From: Granulicella cerasi
GTDB taxonomy: Bacteria > Acidobacteriota > Terriglobia > Terriglobales > Acidobacteriaceae
DNA: 64,000 nt
NCBI RefSeq assembly: GCF_025685575.1
Contig: NZ_JAGSYD010000003.1
Location: forward strand, 62,001 to 126,000
Reading direction: 5' to 3'
Shown: positions 8,924 to 18,093 of the stretch, in pieces
How the letters are laid out: every line of letters begins with the position of its first letter
Numbering within the stretch: the first letter of the stretch is position 1
The notes under the pieces: model-generated
Told to the model about the DNA's origin: nothing
Seen by the model: the letters and a program-made list of their open reading frames with translations, nothing else
The model's database searches: none
Position numbers and translations under genes: made by a program

Positions 8924-9301
8924 ATGAGCCTCGCTTCTCACGCACCGATCGGCTTCGTGCCGACGAATCACGCAGACCAGGCCCTGGCGTTCTACGAACA
9001 GACGCTGGGGCTTTCGTTTGTCTCCGATGACGCTTTCGCGCTCGTCTTCCGTTGCGCCAACGGCGTGATGCTCCGCGTAGTGCGCGTCGGCGAGTTCACG
9101 CCCGCGAGCTACACGATCTTCGGCTGGGAGACCGCGAACATCGAAGCCGACGTCGAGGCGCTCGCTGCCAAGGGCGTCGTCTTCGAGCGCTTCAGCAACT
9201 TCGAACAGGATCCTCGCGGCATCTGGACCGCGCCCAACGGCAACAAGGTTGCGTGGTTCAAAGACCCGGACGGCAACACGCTCTCGCTCTCGCAGCACTG
9301 A
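8924..9301 (+). CDS. VOC (glyoxalase/bleomycin-resistance fold) family protein
   Basis: 125 residues with one vicinal-oxygen-chelate module pair: FVPTNHADQALAFYEQTLGL at the start and WFKDPDGNTLSLSQ at the end, the classic VOC ending. It probably dimerises and binds a metal, but the substrate cannot be told. ATG at 8924 is preferred; ATG at 8912 is also in frame. It directly follows gltX and precedes a terminator. Confidence 0.85.
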   Translation: MSLASHAPIGFVPTNHADQALAFYEQTLGLSFVSDDAFALVFRCANGVMLRVVRVGEFTPASYTIFGWETANIEADVEALAAKGVVFERFSNFEQDPRGIWTAPNGNKVAWFKDPDGNTLSLSQH

Positions 9302-9315
9302 TAGAACAAAGAAAA

Positions 9316-9350
9316 GCCCTGTTCCACCACAGCAGGTGGCGGAACAGGGC
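9316..9350. terminator. Terminator between convergent VOC and SRPBCC genes
   Basis: Ten-bp stem GCCCTGTTCC/GGAACAGGGC with a secondary CCAC/GTGG inner pairing and a GTTTCTTGTT tail on the plus strand. It lies between two convergent genes. Confidence 0.8.
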
Positions 9351-9375
9351 GTTTCTTGTTCTCGGCAACCGCAGC

Positions 9376-9885
9376 TTAGGCCGAAGCCTTCAGCTCCGCC
9401 ACCACTCCGGCGATCTTGTCGAGGATCTGGTTCCAGCCCTCGAGCTGACCGCTTTCCTTCGCGCTCTCCATCGGCTCGTTGCCGATGAAGGTCAGCTTCG
9501 TCCTGCCCTCGCCCAGATCTTCAAAGAGCGTCACATCGTAGGCGTCTTCGATCGCTTCATGCTCGATGCCGAGCGCCGACGCGTCGATCTTGTTGCCCTG
9601 CGCGTCGGCAAAGTACATCGACGACACGATCTTCTCGTACGGGACGATCTCGATATAGTCGATCCCGTTCCAGAACTCCTGCCCGTCCGGCGACTTCATA
9701 CAGAACTGCGCCTTGCCGCCGACGCGGAAGTCCATCTTGCAGACGGGGCAGGTGAAACCGTCCGGCCCCCACCACTGCATCACGTACTTCGGGTCTGTCC
9801 ATGCCTTCCACACCAGCTCGCGCGGGGCGTCGAAAACTCTCGTCACCACCATCCGCTCCTTCTCGCTACCTTTGCTTTCTGCCAT
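9376..9885 (-). CDS. SRPBCC (AHSA1/START-like) domain protein
   Basis: 169 residues of the activator-of-Hsp90-homologue-1-like fold: RVFDAPRELVWKAWTDPKYV at the start, WWGPDGF, and a C-terminal amphipathic helix (GWNQILDKIAGVVAEL). Such proteins bind hydrophobic ligands and are typically paired with an ArsR regulator, as here. Its start overlaps the end of the ArsR gene by 20 bp, so the two are translationally coupled. CPVC at residues ~46-49 could bind metal, but this is speculative. Confidence 0.88.
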   Translation of the reverse strand: MAESKGSEKERMVVTRVFDAPRELVWKAWTDPKYVMQWWGPDGFTCPVCKMDFRVGGKAQFCMKSPDGQEFWNGIDYIEIVPYEKIVSSMYFADAQGNKIDASALGIEHEAIEDAYDVTLFEDLGEGRTKLTFIGNEPMESAKESGQLEGWNQILDKIAGVVAELKASA

Positions 9886-10219
9886 CTTGGACCTCCTCTT
9901 TCTTCATCTGATCGAGCACCCCTGCCAACTTGTCGAAACTCTGCTCCCAGAACTGGCGATAGCTGATCGCCCATTCGCTGACCGATTTGATCGCCTCAGG
10001 CCGAAGACTGCAGATACTCTCCCGACCCCGCTTCGTCTTGATCACGATCCGCGCCCGCACCAATATAGCGATGTGCTTGGAAACCATCTGCTGCGAAATC
10101 GCAAAGGGCTCCGTCAGGCTGTGCACCGACGCCGGCCCGCGAGCGAGTTGCTCCATCATCGCTCGGCGGGTCGGGTCAGCCAAAGCAGCGAAAATCAGGT
10201 CAAGCGCATCCACAACCAT
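9866..10219 (-). CDS. ArsR-family transcriptional regulator
   Basis: 117-residue winged-helix protein. LADPTRRAMMEQLARGP, the recognition helix ISQQMVSKHIAIL and the wing VIKTKRGRESICSLRP are characteristic. No cysteine metal site (CxC) is visible, so it is not a classic metal sensor. It matches the subgroup coupled to AHSA1-domain proteins. It is first in a two-gene operon with the SRPBCC gene and probably autoregulatory. The promoter should lie in 10220-10284. Confidence 0.9.
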   Translation of the reverse strand: MVVDALDLIFAALADPTRRAMMEQLARGPASVHSLTEPFAISQQMVSKHIAILVRARIVIKTKRGRESICSLRPEAIKSVSEWAISYRQFWEQSFDKLAGVLDQMKKEEVQDGRKQR

Positions 10220-10284
10220 ATAGTTGTGGATCGAGGCGCGATTGTCAACGGCAATCTTCTCTGGTTTGAAATTTGAGTCTGGGG

Positions 10285-10767
10285 CTACTGCCCGGTCACA
10301 ACGAACCGGAGCGGCAGCGTCCTCGGCGGGAAGCAGCTCGCCGTGTCGCAGGCCTGGTAGCGCAATACACCGCTCACCGGCGTTGTGCCCTTCGGCGCGG
10401 CGAGCTTCACGCGCACACGGAACTCACCTTCATAGACATCAAGCAGCTCGCCCTTACCGACATTCAGCTTGAACGGCTTCCCTGCCGGGTACGCCACGTT
10501 CAGCACGTGCAGCGACTCGAGTTTCACCGCCGTCGGCAGCAACAGCTCATCCTTCGGCGCGTGCGAGTTGATGTGCAGACCGGAGTCGATGCGGAAGCGC
10601 AGCTCAATCTCGTCGGGCTTATTCGCCGCGACGATGTAGGAGTCGCTCAGCAGCTCGACATGCTGACGCACGCCAGGCTTGCTGGCAGAAGGAGTATCAA
10701 ACGAAATCCCCTGCGCGCGCATGGCGGCAGGGGCAAGAAGGACCAGAGCGAGTGTAAGCTGCTTCAC
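10285..10767 (-). CDS. Secreted DsbD N-terminal (alpha) domain-like protein
   Basis: 160 residues with a signal peptide ending at MRAQ. The body resembles the periplasmic alpha domain of DsbD: HINSHAP in the first half and a final YQACDTASCFPPRTLPL, which corresponds to the DsbD-alpha motif with its two redox cysteines. Here the domain stands alone rather than fused to a membrane DsbD core. Its start overlaps the end of the TlpA-like gene by 4 bp, so it is the second gene of a thiol-redox operon. Confidence 0.8.
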   Translation of the reverse strand: MKQLTLALVLLAPAAMRAQGISFDTPSASKPGVRQHVELLSDSYIVAANKPDEIELRFRIDSGLHINSHAPKDELLLPTAVKLESLHVLNVAYPAGKPFKLNVGKGELLDVYEGEFRVRVKLAAPKGTTPVSGVLRYQACDTASCFPPRTLPLRFVVTGQ

Positions 10768-11387
10768 TGGCCACCGATGATCTTTTGAATATTGGCTTCG
10801 ATTTCGTCCTTGGACGGCGCGCCTGGGGTCTGGATCAACACCTTGCCGTTCGCATCAACGTAATAGGTGCTGGGCAGGTAGTCGCCAAGGCCATACGCCT
10901 TCTCGATGCTCGTGTCCGCGATCAGGATCGGATAGGTGACGCCGGTCTTCTTCACCGCAGCGTGAATGTCGTCCTTGCTGGCCCCCTCTTCGTCGTCGAT
11001 GCCGACGACCTTCAGGCCCTTCGCCTCATACTTCTTCGAGAACTCCTCGAACCACGGCATCTCCAGGCGGCAAGGACCGCAGTATGTCGCCCAGAAGTTG
11101 ATGACCATGGGATGGCCCTTCAGCGAGGCCGAGTCGAATTTGCCGCCCTCGAGCGTAGCGAGCTTGAACGCCGGTGCAGGCTGGTTGCGAAGGTCTTTGC
11201 CGAGCGAGTCAGACGAGCCCTGCATGGTCATCGTCGCCGAGCTGTCGCCGTCCTTCACCAGCTTGATCTGGCTTTCGCGCGCGGCCTGCATCTTCTGCTG
11301 GCGCTCGTGGTAGTTATACACACCGCCCCAGATCATCAGCCCCAAGCCCGCAATCATCAGCACTACCATTGCCACGCGACGTAACAC
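10764..11387 (-). CDS. TlpA/ResA-type membrane-anchored thioredoxin
   Basis: 207 residues. One N-terminal membrane anchor (MVVLMIAGLGLMIWGGVY) leads to an extracytoplasmic thioredoxin fold with redox motif NFWATYCGPCRLEMPWF (C103, C106) and the cis-Pro segment LPSTYYVDANG. It should reduce disulfides outside the membrane, for example in apo-cytochromes or, given the neighbour, the DsbD-alpha-like protein. It is first in a two-gene operon, divergent from the sugar isomerase. Confidence 0.9.
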   Translation of the reverse strand: MLRRVAMVVLMIAGLGLMIWGGVYNYHERQQKMQAARESQIKLVKDGDSSATMTMQGSSDSLGKDLRNQPAPAFKLATLEGGKFDSASLKGHPMVINFWATYCGPCRLEMPWFEEFSKKYEAKGLKVVGIDDEEGASKDDIHAAVKKTGVTYPILIADTSIEKAYGLGDYLPSTYYVDANGKVLIQTPGAPSKDEIEANIQKIIGGQ

Positions 11388-11471
11388 TCTTGCACCTCGA
11401 AACCTTCTGCGCGGACGAAATCAACGCGCCTCTTCAGTGTAACGCTCTGCTAGCATCGGGTTTGACCCGAT

Positions 11472-12482
11472 ATGCTCGACCCGTTTGACGCTCCGCATGA
11501 TTCGCCCGCCGCGCTTGTCCGCGTAGAAGCTGCTGCGCTGGAAGCGCTGGCCAAGCGCCTCGACGGCCCCATGTACGGCAAGTTTGTCGGAGTGACGAAC
11601 CTGCTGCTCACCACCGTCCGCACCGGTCGGCGCGTCGTCGTCACCGGCATCGGCAAAAGCGGCCTGATCGGGCGCAAGATCGCCGCCACGCTCGCATCCA
11701 CTGGCACCCCGAGCTTCTTCCTGCACCCCGCCGAAGCGCTTCATGGCGACCTCGGTGGTGTGATGCAGGGCGACGTACTGATCGCGCTCAGCTACTCCGG
11801 CGAGACGGAAGAAGTGCTCCGCCTGCTGCCCGCGGCCAAGCGCATCGGCGTCACTATCGTCAGCTTCTGCGGCGAGCTGCACTCCACGCTCGCCTCGGCA
11901 AGCACCCATGTGCTCGATGTCTCCGTGGACCGCGAGGCCTGCAATCATCAGCTCGCGCCCACAGCCTCCACCACGACGATGCTCGCACTCGGCGACGCGC
12001 TCGCGATCGACGTCAGCCGCCGCCTCAACTTCCAGCCACAGGACTTCGCGGAGTTTCACCCCGCGGGCAGCCTCGGTCGCAAGCTCGCCACCGTGCAGCA
12101 ACTGATGCACAAGGGCGATGCACTGCCCGTCGTTTCGCCCACGGCTGCGATGCCGCAGTTGATCCACGAAATGTCCGCGAAACGCCTCGGCATGACAACC
12201 GTGCAGCAAGGCGGTCGACTGCTCGGCGTGCTCAGTGACGGCGACCTGCGCCGCCTGCTCGAACGCAACGGCCCCTACGCCTTCCACAAGCAGGCGCAGG
12301 ACGTGATGCATACGACGCCGCGTACGATTGCCCCGAATCTGCTGGCCGCAGACGCCCTCGCGCTGCTTGAAGAGCACAAGATCACCGCGCTCGTCGTGAC
12401 CGAAGACGGCACTCCGCAGACGCAGGTCATGGGTGTTGTGCACCTCCATGATCTGTGGGAAGTGGCCCCGGGGAAGAAGTAG
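11472..12482 (+). CDS. kdsD: D-arabinose 5-phosphate isomerase (KpsF/GutQ family)
   Basis: 336 residues. An N-terminal SIS sugar-isomerase domain (residues ~45-190: VVVTGIGKSGLIGRKIAAT, LSYSGETEEV, PTASTTTMLALGDALA) is followed by two CBS domains (VQQLMHKGDALPVV and AQDVMHTTPRTI). It interconverts ribulose 5-phosphate and arabinose 5-phosphate, the first step of Kdo synthesis for lipopolysaccharide, which fits a diderm. It is the length of E. coli KdsD. The CBS pair may sense nucleotides or sugars. Confidence 0.93.
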   Translation: MLDPFDAPHDSPAALVRVEAAALEALAKRLDGPMYGKFVGVTNLLLTTVRTGRRVVVTGIGKSGLIGRKIAATLASTGTPSFFLHPAEALHGDLGGVMQGDVLIALSYSGETEEVLRLLPAAKRIGVTIVSFCGELHSTLASASTHVLDVSVDREACNHQLAPTASTTTMLALGDALAIDVSRRLNFQPQDFAEFHPAGSLGRKLATVQQLMHKGDALPVVSPTAAMPQLIHEMSAKRLGMTTVQQGGRLLGVLSDGDLRRLLERNGPYAFHKQAQDVMHTTPRTIAPNLLAADALALLEEHKITALVVTEDGTPQTQVMGVVHLHDLWEVAPGKK

Positions 12483-12497
12483 CCGTAAGCCTCATCC

Positions 12498-12556
12498 CGT
12501 CAACGCCGCAAAAAACGACGCCGCAAAAACAATGCCGCGAGAAATCAACGCCGTGA
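12498..12556. repeat. Degenerate ~15-bp tandem repeat
   Basis: Four imperfect copies of AACGCCGCAAAAA (variants ACGCCGCAAAAA, ATGCCGCGAGAAA, AACGCCGTGAGAA) follow one another in the intergenic gap after kdsD. No coding potential is evident. Confidence 0.5.
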
Positions 12557-12570
12557 GAACCCGTGTTGCA

Positions 12571-12727
12571 ACGAACGGTAGGTCACGGCTTTAGCCGTGA
12601 CCTCGGACCAACACAAGCCACGCGGTTTCAGCCGCTGAGGCAGGATTGGCCGAACTTACCTCAGGGGCTAAAGCCCCTCGTCATCGGCCATCCATGGCGC
12701 GGCTGAAGCCGTGCCCTACCGTTCGTG
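12571..12727. repeat. REPIN-like element (paired inverted REP sequences)
   Basis: About 157 bp bounded by near-identical inverted ends: ACGAACGGTAGGTCACGGCT at the left and its reverse complement (GTGCCCTACCGTTCGT) at the right, with two mismatches over 26 bp. Each end contains a small palindrome (CACGGCTTTAGCCGTG; GGCTGAAGCC). Inside is a second nested pair, TCAGCCGCTGAGG and CCTCAGGGGCTAAAGCCCC. The same outer-inner-inner-outer order surrounds the transposase at 37.4-38.0 kb, so this is probably a non-autonomous relative. Together with the tandem repeat it accounts for most of the 370-base gap between kdsD and proS. Confidence 0.8.
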
Positions 12728-12852
12728 CCATCCTCATGCACTTGCATCCGTGCCGGCCTCCAATGCTTCCACCTGAAACGTGCGAACGCGTCACGACACA
12801 CATGAACCACGACGCATTTCCGCCCACGCGCCCCTAGTACAATCAACGCTGT

Positions 12853-14661
12853 ATGCAACGTTGGTCTAAGCTCTTCATCCCTACGCTCCGCGAAGCTCCG
12901 GCTGACGCGGAAGTCGCCAGCCACAAGCTCCTTCTCCGCGCCGGATACGTGCGCCAACTGGGAGCGGGCATTTACAGCTATCTGCCGCTGGGCCAGCGCT
13001 CCATCAACAAGATCATCGCCATCGTCCGCGAAGAGATGGACCAGATCGCGCAGGAGTTCTTCCTGCCCGCGCTGAACCCCGCCGAAGTCTGGCAGGAGTC
13101 CGGCCGCTGGACAGGCATGGGCGACAATATGTTCCGCCTGAAGGACCGCAAGGGCGCCGAGCTTTGCCTCGCCATGACGCACGAGGAGATTATGACCTCG
13201 ATCGCGCGCAACGAACTGCGCAGCTACAAGCAGCTCCCGCAGATCTGGTATCAAATCCAGACGAAGTTCCGCGACGAACCGCGCCCCAAGTCGGGCCTGC
13301 TGCGTGTGCGCCAGTTCACCATGAAGGACGCTTACAGCTTCGACATCGATCAGGCCGGCCTCGATATCAGCTACGACAAGCATGATGCGGCCTACCGCAC
13401 CATCTTCACGCGCTGCGGACTGGAGTTCGTGGCCGTGGAGGCGGATTCGGGCTCCATGGGCGGCTCGCAGTCGCAGGAGTTCATGGTCTACACCGAAGCC
13501 GGTGAAGACCTGATCGCGTCGTCGACCTCGGGCTACGCCGCGAACCTTGAGAAAGCAACCTCCAAGCTGGCGCCGGTCGAAGACCTCGCTGCAACGGCTG
13601 AGGCTCCGGAAGAAGTGCACACGCCGGGATTCCGCACCATCGAAGAGGTGGGCAACTTCCTCAGGACGCAGCCGCACCACCAGATCAAGACGATGGCCTA
13701 CATCGTCGAGCATCCTGAGTCGGACGCCAAGCAGATCAAGACCGTCGGCAAGACGCGCGCCGTCGTCGCCTTCCTGCGCGGCGACCACACGCTGAACGAG
13801 ACGAAGCTCGGCGCGATTGCGCTCGGCGAAGTGCGTCCGATGACGCCCGAAGAGATCGCTGAAGTCTTCAAGGCTCCGGCAGGCTACCTCGGCCCCATCG
13901 GCCTCGAAGCGGCGCCCCATCCCCGCAAGCCGGGCGTACTTGTCGTGCTCGACGCTTCGCTTGAAGGCCGCACGAACCTCATCGCGGGCGCGAACAAAGA
14001 GGAGTACCACCTCCGCAACGTGACGCCGGGCCGCGACTTCAAGCCAACCGTCATCGCCGACGTGCGCAACATCAACGAAGGCGAGCTGGACCCCATCGGC
14101 GGTCAGCCGCTGCGCCTGGGCAAGGCCGTCGAAATCGGCCACATCTTCAAGCTCGGCTATAAGTACTCCGAGGCGATGGGCGCGCGTGTGCTCGACGCCA
14201 ACGGCAAGGAAGTGACGCCCATCATGGGCAGCTATGGCATCGGCATCGAACGCATCCTCACAGCGGCGATCGAGTCGAGTGCAGCCAAGTTTGCTGAGCA
14301 GACGAAGGATGATCCGAAGGCCACCGAGCAGTATGCACTGCCCGCAGCCATCGCTCCATTTGAAGTCGTCGTCTCCGTCACCAACGTGCGCGAAGCCGAC
14401 CTCGCCGAGGCCGGCGAGAAGCTCGCGAGTGAGCTCGATGCCCTGCGCATCGATGTGCTGCTCGACGACCGCGACGAGCGCGCGGGCGTGAAGTTCAAGG
14501 ACGCGGAACTGATCGGCGTTCCTTTCCGTATCAACATTGGAAAGAAGCTCGCCGAAGGTCTCGTGGAGGTGGTCGATCGCCTGACGGGAACCACGGCGGA
14601 CGTGGCTATCGACGGTGCGGCGCAATACGTCCAAACTCTCGTGGCGACGGCCAAGAAGTAA
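12853..14661 (+). CDS. proS: Proline--tRNA ligase
   Basis: Class II synthetase charging tRNA-Pro. 602 residues, the bacterial (ProS type 1) form with the editing insertion. It has the N-terminal [14 protein letters not shown], motif 2 [19 protein letters not shown], an insertion domain of about 180 residues (YbaK-like: [20 protein letters not shown]), motif 3 [14 protein letters not shown] and a C-terminal anticodon domain ([22 protein letters not shown]). It stands alone, downstream of the REPIN element. Confidence 0.97.
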   Translation: MQRWSKLFIPTLREAPADAEVASHKLLLRAGYVRQLGAGIYSYLPLGQRSINKIIAIVREEMDQIAQEFFLPALNPAEVWQESGRWTGMGDNMFRLKDRKGAELCLAMTHEEIMTSIARNELRSYKQLPQIWYQIQTKFRDEPRPKSGLLRVRQFTMKDAYSFDIDQAGLDISYDKHDAAYRTIFTRCGLEFVAVEADSGSMGGSQSQEFMVYTEAGEDLIASSTSGYAANLEKATSKLAPVEDLAATAEAPEEVHTPGFRTIEEVGNFLRTQPHHQIKTMAYIVEHPESDAKQIKTVGKTRAVVAFLRGDHTLNETKLGAIALGEVRPMTPEEIAEVFKAPAGYLGPIGLEAAPHPRKPGVLVVLDASLEGRTNLIAGANKEEYHLRNVTPGRDFKPTVIADVRNINEGELDPIGGQPLRLGKAVEIGHIFKLGYKYSEAMGARVLDANGKEVTPIMGSYGIGIERILTAAIESSAAKFAEQTKDDPKATEQYALPAAIAPFEVVVSVTNVREADLAEAGEKLASELDALRIDVLLDDRDERAGVKFKDAELIGVPFRINIGKKLAEGLVEVVDRLTGTTADVAIDGAAQYVQTLVATAKK

Positions 14662-14711
14662 GCATCCAAACCGTAAGACGCGACAAACGAGTACGACGAG
14701 GCAAAGCGCTG

Positions 14712-17162
14712 ATGGCAGTGAAAGTGAAACTGGGTGGCAGCGGCCACTCCATCTGGTGGAAGCTCTTGCGAGTCGTACTCGTGGCCGTACTGGTGGTTGC
14801 GGTCATCGGCGGCATCGTCTTCGCAGCGTACTACCACCAGTACGAAGGCCTCGTGGATGCGCGCCTCTCCTCGGGTCCGCTCTTCGCCTCCACCGCGCAG
14901 ATCTACGCCGCACCGCAAGAGGTCCGCACCGGCCAGCAGCTGTCTGCGCAGTCCATCGCGATGCATCTGCGCAAGGCCGGCTACAACGTCAACCCGCAGA
15001 TGGGCAGTTTCCAGATGCGTGGCGACTCGATCCTGATCAAGCCGGGCGCACAGAGCTACCTCGCCACGGATGGCGCAACCATCAACACCAGCGGCGGCAC
15101 GGTGCAATCGATCACCGCAGAGAACGGCGCCTCGCTCGCTGGCTACAAGCTCGAGCCGCAGCTCATCACCGCTCTCAGCGAAGATAAGAACCGCACCAAG
15201 CGCCGCATCGTCACCTACGACCAGATTCCACCGCGGATGGTCCAGGCCGTTACCGCGATTGAAGATCGCCGCTTCTTCGAGCACGGCGGCATCAACTACG
15301 TTCGTACCGCCAAGTGCGCCGTGCAGGACATCGTCGCTGGCCGCAAGAGCTGCGGCGGATCGACCCTGACGCAGCAATTGGCACGCGGCTTCTTCCTTTC
15401 GCCCGACAAGAAAATCTCGCGCAAAATCGCTGAGATCATGATCACCTTCCAGCTCGAGCAGCGCTTCAATAAGCAGCAGATCTTCGCGATGTACGCGAAC
15501 CAGATCCCGATGGGCCAGCGTGGATCGTTTGCGATCGCAGGCTTTGCCGAAGCGGCGCAATCGTACTTCGGCAAAGACCTCCGCCAGCTTGATCTCGCCG
15601 AATGCGCCATGCTCGCGGGCCTCATCCAGCGCCCCAGCTACTTCAACCCCTACAAGCACGCCGACCGCATGCTCGAGCGCCGCAACATCGTGCTCGACTC
15701 CATGGTCGAGACCGATGCGATCACCGCAAGCGAAGCGCAGCGCGCGAAGGCCGAGCCGATCCGTCTCGCTCCGCCGAACGTAGATGCCAGCGAAGCACCT
15801 TACTTCGTCGATCTCGTGCACGACCAGATCGTGCAGCGCGTCGGAGACTTCAACACCTCGCACTCGCAGCTTCGCATCTACACTTCGCTCGATCCGCAAC
15901 TGCAGCAGGTTGCCTCTGAGGCGGTCGAAGCAGGCATGCCGCACGTGGACGAACTCGTCCGCAGGCTGCATCGCAAGAGCACAGGCGCGATCACCTATCC
16001 GCAGGTCGCGCTCGTAGCACTCAACCCGCACACCGGCCAGGTGCTCGCGCTCATCGGCGGGCGCAACTACGCGATGTCGCAGCTCAATCACGCGCTCGCC
16101 GAGCGTCCTACAGGCTCGATTTTCAAGCCGTTCGTCTACGCGGCGGCCTACAACACCTCGCTGAACGGCACCTCGCTCGGCGACGGTGGCGTCTTTACCG
16201 CAGTCTCGCGCATCAACGACGATCCGCAGGACTTCGGCGGCGGCTACATCCCCGGCAACTTCGAGAAGGGCGAATATCCCGGCATGGTTACGGCCGCCGA
16301 TGCACTCGCACACTCGCTGAACATCGCCACCATCGCGCTCGCGCAGAAGGTCGGCTACGACAACGTCGCGAGCCTCGCACGCATCTCTGGCATCACCAGC
16401 GTGAAGGCCACGCCGTCGATGGCCATCGGCACCTACAGCGCTACGCCGATCGATATGGCCGGCGCCTACACGGACTTCGCCAACTACGGCGTGCACATCA
16501 AGCCGTGGCTCCTGTCGAGCGTTCGTAATGAGCAAGGCGACATCGTCTCCGACTTCACGCCCGATGCGAAACAGATCCTCGACCCGCGCGTGGCTTACCT
16601 CACGCAATCGCTGATGGAAGGCGTCATCAACCGCGGCACCGCAGCACGAGTGCGTGGCCTCGGCTTCACCGCTCCTGCAGCGGGTAAGACAGGCACCTCG
16701 CATGACGCGTGGTTCGCGGGCTACACCTCGAACCTGCTCTGCGTCATCTGGATCGGCAACGATGACTACTCAAACATCAATTTGCAAGGCGCCGAAGCGG
16801 CTGCGCCGATCTGGGCTGAGTTCATGAAGCGCGCAGCGAAGCTGCCGCAGTACTCCGACATGAAGGGCTTCAACGCGCCGGACGGCGTGCAGATCATCCC
16901 GATCAACCGCGCCACGAACCTTCCCGCCGATGAGACCTGCCCCGGCGACAGCCTCTCGCTCGCGTTCCTCGCAGGCACCGCTCCCGGCGGCACCTGCTCG
17001 CACATGGGTGAAGACGCGCAGTCACTCGGCAGCCGCATCTTCGGCACCGATGGCAGCAGCGACCCGAACGGCGACGGTCAGCATCGCAACTTCTTCCAGA
17101 AGATGTTCGGCATCGGTAAGAAGAAGGAAGATGATCCGCAGCAGCAAGCGCCACCGCAGTAG
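14712..17162 (+). CDS. Class A penicillin-binding protein (PBP1-type transglycosylase/transpeptidase)
   Basis: 816 residues; polymerises and cross-links peptidoglycan at the membrane. One N-terminal membrane helix (VVLVAVLVVAVIGGIVFAAYY) is followed by a UB2H-like region. The GT51 domain has catalytic EDRRFFEHGG and GGSTLTQQLARG. The transpeptidase has TGSIFKPF (SxxK), HSLN and KTGTS. The tail is Lys/Gln/Pro-rich and cytosol-like or disordered. It starts 50 bases after proS. The layout resembles PBP1b more than PBP1a. Confidence 0.95.
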   Translation: MAVKVKLGGSGHSIWWKLLRVVLVAVLVVAVIGGIVFAAYYHQYEGLVDARLSSGPLFASTAQIYAAPQEVRTGQQLSAQSIAMHLRKAGYNVNPQMGSFQMRGDSILIKPGAQSYLATDGATINTSGGTVQSITAENGASLAGYKLEPQLITALSEDKNRTKRRIVTYDQIPPRMVQAVTAIEDRRFFEHGGINYVRTAKCAVQDIVAGRKSCGGSTLTQQLARGFFLSPDKKISRKIAEIMITFQLEQRFNKQQIFAMYANQIPMGQRGSFAIAGFAEAAQSYFGKDLRQLDLAECAMLAGLIQRPSYFNPYKHADRMLERRNIVLDSMVETDAITASEAQRAKAEPIRLAPPNVDASEAPYFVDLVHDQIVQRVGDFNTSHSQLRIYTSLDPQLQQVASEAVEAGMPHVDELVRRLHRKSTGAITYPQVALVALNPHTGQVLALIGGRNYAMSQLNHALAERPTGSIFKPFVYAAAYNTSLNGTSLGDGGVFTAVSRINDDPQDFGGGYIPGNFEKGEYPGMVTAADALAHSLNIATIALAQKVGYDNVASLARISGITSVKATPSMAIGTYSATPIDMAGAYTDFANYGVHIKPWLLSSVRNEQGDIVSDFTPDAKQILDPRVAYLTQSLMEGVINRGTAARVRGLGFTAPAAGKTGTSHDAWFAGYTSNLLCVIWIGNDDYSNINLQGAEAAAPIWAEFMKRAAKLPQYSDMKGFNAPDGVQIIPINRATNLPADETCPGDSLSLAFLAGTAPGGTCSHMGEDAQSLGSRIFGTDGSSDPNGDGQHRNFFQKMFGIGKKKEDDPQQQAPPQ

Positions 17163-17166
17163 TCCT

Positions 17167-18093
17167 TCAACAACCTGAGCGTCGACGACGCGGCCCCGTG
17201 TGCTTGGTATTGCGACCCACCGGGGCCGCTTCGCTTTGTCCGGCATCGGCAATCCACGGCTGACACTGCGGACACCAGTACGTAGGCCGCGCCTGCTCGC
17301 CCTGCAGGCGTCGCTCCACCGCAGTGCCACAGCGCCGGCACTCCTGTCCTTGCCGGCCATACACCCACAGGCGATCGCCAGCGTTCATGCTGTGCGTTGT
17401 GCGCCGGTTGCCGGAGTACGTCACAATGCCGTCACCCGAGCCATCCATCACATTCGCCTTCATGTAACGCTGCGAAACATCCGCCATCGTTTCAAGCTCG
17501 CGCTCCGTCACCGTACTCATGCGACGAAACGGATTCACTCCAGCAGCGAACGCGACCTCGCTCTTGTACACATTGCCGAGGCCCGCGAGCACTCGCTGAT
17601 TCAGCAACGTCACCCCTACTTCCGCCTCAGGATGCGTTCGCCCATAATCACGCAACGCAGCCACACCGCCTTCCGGCGTATAGGCATCGCTCAAGACATC
17701 CAGACCCAACGCCGGAATCTGACGACTCCTCGCAAGGCTGCGCTCCGTATGAAACTCCGCTATCTGCGCATCAAAGAGCACTGCCTGCATCTCTCCGCAA
17801 GTGATGGCGACGCGCATGTGCGAGCGGCCCTTCCACCACTTTTCACCGGTGCGATAGATGTGCCACGAGCCCGACATCAGCATGTGGCTCGTCAGAATAA
17901 GATCGCCTGAGAAGAAGATGAGGTTCCACTTGCCGCGCGCCTCAACGCGCTCCACCAAGCGGCCTGCCACCGGCTTGTCATCGTTCACGCTCGCAAGCGT
18001 CGCAACGCCAGTTTCAAACGCGGTGACGACGCGGCCTGCGAGCGCTTTCTCCAGTGCGCGCGCCGTGCGAAAGAGTGTGTCCCCTTCAGGCAT
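17167..18093 (-). CDS. nei: Fpg/Nei-family DNA glycosylase (endonuclease VIII-like)
   Basis: 308 residues. Base-excision repair enzyme removing oxidised bases and nicking the strand. The N-terminus MPEGDTLFRTARAL gives the catalytic P2 and E3; the helix-two-turn-helix and a C-terminal zinc finger CRRCG...CPQC are intact. The Nei-like MPEGDT start and lack of an Fpg-type MPELPE favour the Nei branch. A Lys/Arg-rich tail of about 35 residues follows the finger. Its start overlaps the end of the upstream lhr gene by 8 bp, a gene pairing known in other bacteria (for example mycobacterial nei2-lhr). Confidence 0.9.
   Translation of the reverse strand: MPEGDTLFRTARALEKALAGRVVTAFETGVATLASVNDDKPVAGRLVERVEARGKWNLIFFSGDLILTSHMLMSGSWHIYRTGEKWWKGRSHMRVAITCGEMQAVLFDAQIAEFHTERSLARSRQIPALGLDVLSDAYTPEGGVAALRDYGRTHPEAEVGVTLLNQRVLAGLGNVYKSEVAFAAGVNPFRRMSTVTERELETMADVSQRYMKANVMDGSGDGIVTYSGNRRTTHSMNAGDRLWVYGRQGQECRRCGTAVERRLQGEQARPTYWCPQCQPWIADAGQSEAAPVGRNTKHTGPRRRRSGC

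Noticed and set aside
12661..14634. A 657-codon minus-strand open frame
   Set aside because: Antisense of proS, which has all class II motifs on the plus strand.
14232..16703. An 823-codon minus-strand open frame
   Set aside because: It lies opposite proS and the PBP gene, both with full domain evidence, and has biased Arg/His/Ala composition typical of an antisense frame in high-GC DNA.
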